Shown piece after piece: positions 9,580 to 13,596 of a stretch of DNA of 13,596 nt (the first letter of the stretch is position 1; every line of letters starts with the position of its first letter). The translations under genes and the position numbers were made by a program. This DNA comes from Asterionellopsis glacialis (lineage: Eukaryota; Bacillariophyta; Plagiogrammaphyceae; Rhaphoneidales; Asterionellopsidaceae): positions 1 through 13,596 of the forward strand of contig WKLE02002139.1 in assembly GCA_014885115.2 (NCBI GenBank), read 5' to 3'. The notes beneath the pieces are model-generated. The model was not told the origin of the DNA. It made no database searches and saw only the letters and a list, made by a program, of their open reading frames with translations.

Positions 9580-9728
9580 GTGCGTGATTCCTTTTTTCGA
9601 TGTTGAATGTTTTCTTTACTTTTCATCGAAGTTTTATTCCAAATTGAATTGATGAATGATTTCCTCATTTTTGTTATTTTTTGTCTTTTTTGAAAACTCG
9701 CACTTCAAAAAATCTTTGAACAAAATAG

Positions 9729-12700
9729 GGAGGCGATGATGACTACGGAGCATTAGGATCAATTCTATCGTGGGACGACGACGATGATGATGGACTAGGA
9801 AATAATTCTGTCACGGATGCTACAAGCGCTTTGGACGATCGCGAAGATATGGATAATTTACCAGTTCCAGCACCATTTTCGAAAGATAGTGATTCTGAAC
9901 GAGCTTTTTTGGCTACCCTAAATTCACCGCCAGATTTTTCATTGAATACATTACACAATAACAACAACAGTACTAATACACAAAACAATACTGGTGCAGG
10001 TAATCAAACAACAACAGCCGCAGCGCTTGGATTTATCCAGCAGCAACAGCAGCAGCAGCAAGCTCAAAATCAACAAACTCAGCAACAACAGCAAACACCT
10101 CAACAGAGACAGACACAGCAACAGGTACAACCGCAGCAGCAGCAGCAGCAGCAAACACAACAATCTCAACAGGCACAGATTCAACAAAATGCTGCCTTGA
10201 CTTTACAGCAACAGCAGAGTCTTCAAATACAACAAGCTGCAGCAGGACAACCGCAGGCTGTCTTGTACTATCAGCAACCTGTATTTCCTGCACCTGATCA
10301 ATCATTGCTTCCTGGCTTAGCTCCACAATTTACTCCACAAACACGCGAGGTTGCTCAACAGCAGCAGCAGCAACAGCCTCCCGCAGCATACCAAGCAGCA
10401 ATGTCACAACAACTTCCGGCAAATGCACAACAACAAATTCTTCGACAAATGATGCAACAAGCACAACAGCAACAACAACAACAATTTGCTGCACAGCAAC
10501 AAAGACAGCAACAACAGGCTCAACAGCAGCAACATCAGGCCCAACAACAACAGCAGCAGGCTCAGCAACAGCAGCAGCAGCAGCAGCAACAACAGTCTCG
10601 TCAAGCGTTGGCGCCACAACCTGTCATGACAGCATTACCACCACCACCAGGACAACCTCCACAACAAATGCAACAACAACAGCAACAACAAGGTGTACCA
10701 CAAAATGTTACAACATCTCAATTGAGAAATTCAAACAGTAACAACAAAAAGGACGCGAACAAACCAATACCATCGCGTATTCCTTCTTCTGTAGCATCCA
10801 TAGCTATGGGAGGGGTGGTTCATCATCAACAGCAGCAGCAACAAGGAGCAGCGAGCACGGCACAAAACAATGCCGGAAGTATTCCTATCGTGTCATGTAG
10901 TGATACAGATGGTGAATTATCTTCTGCGACAGCTCCTGTATCTACCTCAAAGCACCATACTACTATTGCGCGTCATTCTAACAAAAGTAGTAGTGGTGTA
11001 GTACATCAAGACGATAATGCCCTCTCCACAGGCAACAACCATGGTGCAGGATCTACCAAAAAATCAAAATCATCACAAAGCAAAAAGGCTGGCCAACATG
11101 CAAATGATATTGACATGTCTCATATGACACCTGCTGAAAAGGCCAAGGCCAATCGTGATCGTAATCGCGAACATGCACGTAATACTCGTCTCCGCAAGAA
11201 GGCCTACCTGGAAAAGCTGAAAATGACTGTCGATGAACTTTGCCGTGAACGTGATACGTTGGTCAGTGAACGTGCAGGGGCTGCCAATATGTTGGTGGAA
11301 GTACACAACATGAGGACCGAGGTGCTCATGTCCTTTTTGGCATTACGAAGTTCCTATGAGAAACAACGTGATTTATGGGCCTCCATATTGGATGAATCAT
11401 GCTTTGCATGTGTGATGCCTGTCACACCGTACCGAAGCTTCCCAGCCTCGGAAGTTCAAGTATCGAAGTGTCAACGAACTATATTGGGTATAGATGGGAT
11501 GATGGCTGATACAGCCTCCTTGCATGTCTTGCTGAATTCTATGATTGATCGATCGAAATATCCTGATGCACAAATTGCATTCCGATATACCTTGGTTACT
11601 GAAGATGCTGTCGTGGCAGGGAATACCATGATGGCACGATGGGTCATGTCAACACTGAATGCTACACAATGTGGTGCAAGAATGGAAGTTGCCAAACAGG
11701 GGATGCTATGTTGCAAGTTTAATAGTGCACATAAGATTATTGGGTTAGAACTTATGTTTGATGTGATGGCCTTCATGTTGCAACTTAAACAAGCTGCGGG
11801 GACAGAAACATTTTCCGTTGTGCCCAACACGGTACAAACGTGTCAACGATCTTTTGATCAACCCATGGTAATGACATTAGCTGAACGACCCTACACAATA
11901 GTTCAGGTGAACAAACTTTGGGAAGAAATGACAGGTTTCAAGGCAGAAGATGTTGTTGGGAAAGCATCCTGTAGCATCCTTCAAGGACAAGCCACAGATC
12001 GTACCAAGGTAGAAGACTTTATGTATGCTGTACGGTTCAAACGACCAGCATCTACAGTCTTGTTGAATTATTCCAAAATGGGAAAACCATTTAAGAATTA
12101 CATGACTGCCTATCCTTTGTCCACAGATTCTAAAATCACTCATTACGTAGCTTTAACCAGTTATGTTGACAAAATGGATGGAGGAAAGGATGGTGCTACA
12201 AATGGTATTGCAGATCCACAAGGTACTACTACGTCTGGTAGTAGTAAAGACTGCAACACCAACGCTTCCAACACAAGTGTCAAAGGTTCCATATCCAGCC
12301 AACAAGCATCCACTCAAATGCCTCAATCTACAGATGTACCTGGTGCTGGTCATGGGTTGAGCATCACGGGTGTTGCGAATGGTCTACCAAGCAACGCAAG
12401 TACTGCAAGGAATGTTCAGCAAGTCAACGGTGCCTCTCAAAAGGCATTACAAGCTCCTCCACGCATTATGCCACATGCTGCTGCTGTCGCATTTTGTAAC
12501 AAGCCTAATGCTGCGGCAACAGGGATGCTCCCCACTGCCACAACCACCACTACTACTAGCGGTGGTAATATTGCTACTTTACCAGTTCCAGCATTAGGTT
12601 CCCTTCCACCACCATCGCCCTTGGATGCTGCAGCTATGACAGCTGCTGCAGCTACTGTGAATGCTGCTGCTGCCATGTCCGCAAGCAACAAGAGACCACT

Positions 12701-12776
12701 GGTGGTAGAAGAAAGCAATAGTAGCAATAGTAGTAGTGCTTCCTCTGCCAAGCAAGCAAGACTAACTACCAGCTAG
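9729..12776 (+). CDS. bZIP-PAS transcription factor, main exon
   Basis: A probable nuclear DNA-binding regulator of the bZIP-PAS class described from diatoms and other photosynthetic stramenopiles. With exon 1 the model has 1,028 residues, and numbers here follow that model. Residues 14-80 are acidic, including a run of six Asp. Residues 117-347 are about half Gln. A Lys/Ser-rich likely nuclear signal is near 457-467. The bZIP basic region has the N492-x7-R500 signature, followed by heptad leucines 510, 517 and 524, then Ala531, so the zipper is short. Residues 571-704 form a middle domain rich in Met and Cys (CFACVMP to LQLKQAAG). Residues 722-830 are a LOV-like PAS domain (EEMTGF, ILQG, LLNYSKMGKPF). 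The Ala/Ser/Thr-rich tail is probably disordered. A downstream in-frame ATG is at 9849, but coding-like sequence clearly extends upstream of it to the splice acceptor at 9727-9728. DNA target and ligand are unknown. Confidence 0.93.
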   Translation, partial: GGDDDYGALGSILSWDDDDDDGLGNNSVTDATSALDDREDMDNLPVPAPFSKDSDSERAFLATLNSPPDFSLNTLHNNNNSTNTQNNTGAGNQTTTAAALGFIQQQQQQQQAQNQQTQQQQQTPQQRQTQQQVQPQQQQQQQTQQSQQAQIQQNAALTLQQQQSLQIQQAAAGQPQAVLYYQQPVFPAPDQSLLPGLAPQFTPQTREVAQQQQQQQPPAAYQAAMSQQLPANAQQQILRQMMQQAQQQQQQQFAAQQQRQQQQAQQQQHQAQQQQQQAQQQQQQQQQQQSRQALAPQPVMTALPPPPGQPPQQMQQQQQQQGVPQNVTTSQLRNSNSNNKKDANKPIPSRIPSSVASIAMGGVVHHQQQQQQGAASTAQNNAGSIPIVSCSDTDGELSSATAPVSTSKHHTTIARHSNKSSSGVVHQDDNALSTGNNHGAGSTKKSKSSQSKKAGQHANDIDMSHMTPAEKAKANRDRNREHARNTRLRKKAYLEKLKMTVDELCRERDTLVSERAGAANMLVEVHNMRTEVLMSFLALRSSYEKQRDLWASILDESCFACVMPVTPYRSFPASEVQVSKCQRTILGIDGMMADTASLHVLLNSMIDRSKYPDAQIAFRYTLVTEDAVVAGNTMMARWVMSTLNATQCGARMEVAKQGMLCCKFNSAHKIIGLELMFDVMAFMLQLKQAAGTETFSVVPNTVQTCQRSFDQPMVMTLAERPYTIVQVNKLWEEMTGFKAEDVVGKASCSILQGQATDRTKVEDFMYAVRFKRPASTVLLNYSKMGKPFKNYMTAYPLSTDSKITHYVALTSYVDKMDGGKDGATNGIADPQGTTTSGSSKDCNTNASNTSVKGSISSQQASTQMPQSTDVPGAGHGLSITGVANGLPSNASTARNVQQVNGASQKALQAPPRIMPHAAAVAFCNKPNAAATGMLPTATTTTTTSGGNIATLPVPALGSLPPPSPLDAAAMTAAAATVNAAAAMSASNKRPLVVEESNSSNSSSASSAKQARLTTS
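10036..10730 (+). repeat. Interrupted CAG/CAA tract encoding poly-Gln
   Basis: About 117 of 231 codons are Gln, in runs of up to eleven, with CAG and CAA mixed and broken by Ala, Thr, Pro and Leu. Mixed codons indicate selection or long residence, not a recent pure CAG expansion. The antisense frames here are rich in Leu or Val/Ala and are by-products. Gln-rich regions in transcription factors commonly act in activation or condensate formation, which is inferred here. Confidence 0.95.
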
Positions 12777-12994
12777 AGAGAAAGAGAGAGAAAGCAAGTG
12801 AAAGGTGAAACTAAGTTTTGTTGTTGTTTAAATTCTCCCATTCCCTGTAAATCTCTACTCTACTAGCAATACATCAATTGTACAATTACATGAAGGACAC
12901 ATCATCATGCGGTGTATAAATCATTTTAACACGTACACACAAACGTGCTCGACTGGAAGAACGCCTCACATATCGAGAGCGCAGGTCGTCACGA

Positions 12995-13022
12995 CAGTGT
13001 TTCCCACTATCGTAAAACACTG
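12995..13022 (+). repeat. Hairpin in the 3' flank
   Basis: CAGTGTTT pairs exactly with AAACACTG across a 12-nt loop, about 220 bases after the stop codon. Just before it, GTCGT-C-ACGAC forms a second short palindrome. It could be a 3' UTR structure or chance. Confidence 0.45.
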
Positions 13023-13312
13023 GAAGCTGTCCTGATTTGTCTTTTTCTTCGTCAAGTCAAACAAACAAGAGTAAAACTCTGTCTAGCAGTCAAGAGACAG
13101 AGGAATAAAGAAAGTGAAAGGGTGAAGAAAAGGAGAAAAAACGACAAAAGGGCACATGCTTTTTGGTCAAGAAATCCTCAATCACTTAAATAATAGATAC
13201 ACGTAGAAAATATGTTGAATGAAAATTATGTCATTCTGTTGTAGTTTTAGGACTACACAGTATGGCATGGACGGTTTCTTTTTTAAAAATATGAATATGC
13301 GGTCCATTGACC

Positions 13313-13326
13313 CTCTCTCTCTCTCT
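13313..13326 (+). repeat. (CT)7 microsatellite
   Basis: Seven CT units, followed by the related AGCTCTCTAG. Confidence 0.9.
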
Positions 13327-13596
13327 AGCTCTCTAGTTGTTTAGGAATATTGAAGGACTACCCCAAAATACATCATGTCGTATCATGGTGACCCCCATAT
13401 TTTAGTTTAGATTTGTTGTCTGCATTAGCCAGCTAGCAGAGAGCCTTAACAGCATAATATATACATAGAAAATTTTGTTGCTTGATATACAGAAAGTTAA
13501 AGATTCATACATCATAAATAAAAATGTAAGAATTATTATAGATAGTTCAGAATCTATTCCCTATGAAGGGGCGACAAGAACAAAAAGCACCCCCCC

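Larger units (their letters stand above)
8615..9728 (+). other. Predicted first intron (1,114 nt), promoter-like
   Basis: The intron begins GTAAGA and ends AAAATAG, with a T-rich tract about 30-60 bases before the acceptor. Joining 8614 to 9729 keeps the frame, and the frame of exon 2 is closed just upstream by the TAG that forms the acceptor. The length is large for a diatom-type intron. It is CpG-rich and contains several small inverted repeats, such as GCCGTAG-A-CTACGGC at 8985-8999. It also contains the CCAAT palindrome, the CRE palindrome and an E-box cluster, listed separately. A 212-codon frame at 8708-9346 lies wholly inside it and is not believed to be a gene. Confidence 0.68.
12777..13596 (+). 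other. 3' flank of bZIP-PAS gene, no other gene
   Basis: After the TAG stop comes a purine-rich stretch (GAGAGAAAGAGAGAG), then an ordinary AT-rich 3' flank. I see no second gene. An 82-codon frame at 12945-13193 has Lys/Arg-rich, random-looking composition. No single clear AATAAA stands close to the stop; ATAAATAAA occurs only at 13515-13523. CpG is frequent up to about 13,010 and thinner after 13,200. The window ends in a C run. Confidence 0.7.

Noticed and set aside
9951..10619. Antisense Leu-rich and Val/Ala-rich frames
   Set aside because: They are reverse-strand readings of the CAG/CAA tract and have no independent coding evidence.
11471..12353. Antisense frames of 66-119 codons opposite the PAS and middle domains
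   Set aside because: Shadows of the real plus-strand coding exon, which carries the domain motifs.
12945..13193. 82-codon plus-strand frame after the gene
   Set aside because: Lys/Arg-rich, random-looking composition with no domain, within the likely 3' flank.

Overview
The window looks like nuclear DNA from a photosynthetic stramenopile, most likely a diatom. It carries one protein-coding gene that I can defend, a transcription factor with a basic leucine zipper (bZIP) followed by a PAS domain. That pairing is characteristic of diatoms and their relatives. Eukaryotic features agree: a spliced gene model, long microsatellites, and large non-coding flanks. There are no operons, Shine-Dalgarno sites, tRNA, rRNA, CRISPR array or intact mobile element that I can recognise. 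Species cannot be named from this.

Layout. Positions 1-5388 are AT-rich and non-coding, with simple repeats, no believable ORF and almost no CpG: I count four CpG in 5,388 bases. At about 5.39-5.49 kb the composition changes abruptly and CpG becomes common, with about 31 in 5,521-6,540. Positions 5389-8230 are CpG-containing but still without a convincing gene. This stretch holds a (GA)27 microsatellite, an old ~400-bp tandem duplication (about 6.19-6.91 kb) marked by AAAAGAATTC every ~200 bp, and a recurring TGACACGA octamer. Positions 8230-8575 look like the promoter and 5' leader of the bZIP-PAS gene.

The gene. Translation most likely starts at an ATG at 8576 in a 13-codon exon. A consensus GTAAGA donor then opens a 1,114-nt intron (8615-9728), and the rest of the protein is one exon, 9729-12776. 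The join is in phase, giving 1,028 residues in the order acidic N-terminus, glutamine-rich region, bZIP, a conserved-looking middle domain, a LOV-like PAS domain, and a low-complexity Ala/Ser/Thr tail. The intron contains perfect 14-bp palindromes for CCAAT and CRE (TGACGTCA) sites, several E-boxes, and a possible second first exon (9517-9579) that is also in phase. It may therefore hold an alternative promoter or an autoregulatory site.

Positions 12777-13596 are the 3' flank, with a hairpin and a short CT repeat and no gene. The most interesting points are the CpG desert with its sharp edge, the promoter-like first intron with a bZIP-type palindrome, and the PAS domain, which keeps a LOV-type cysteine but lacks several flavin-contact residues.
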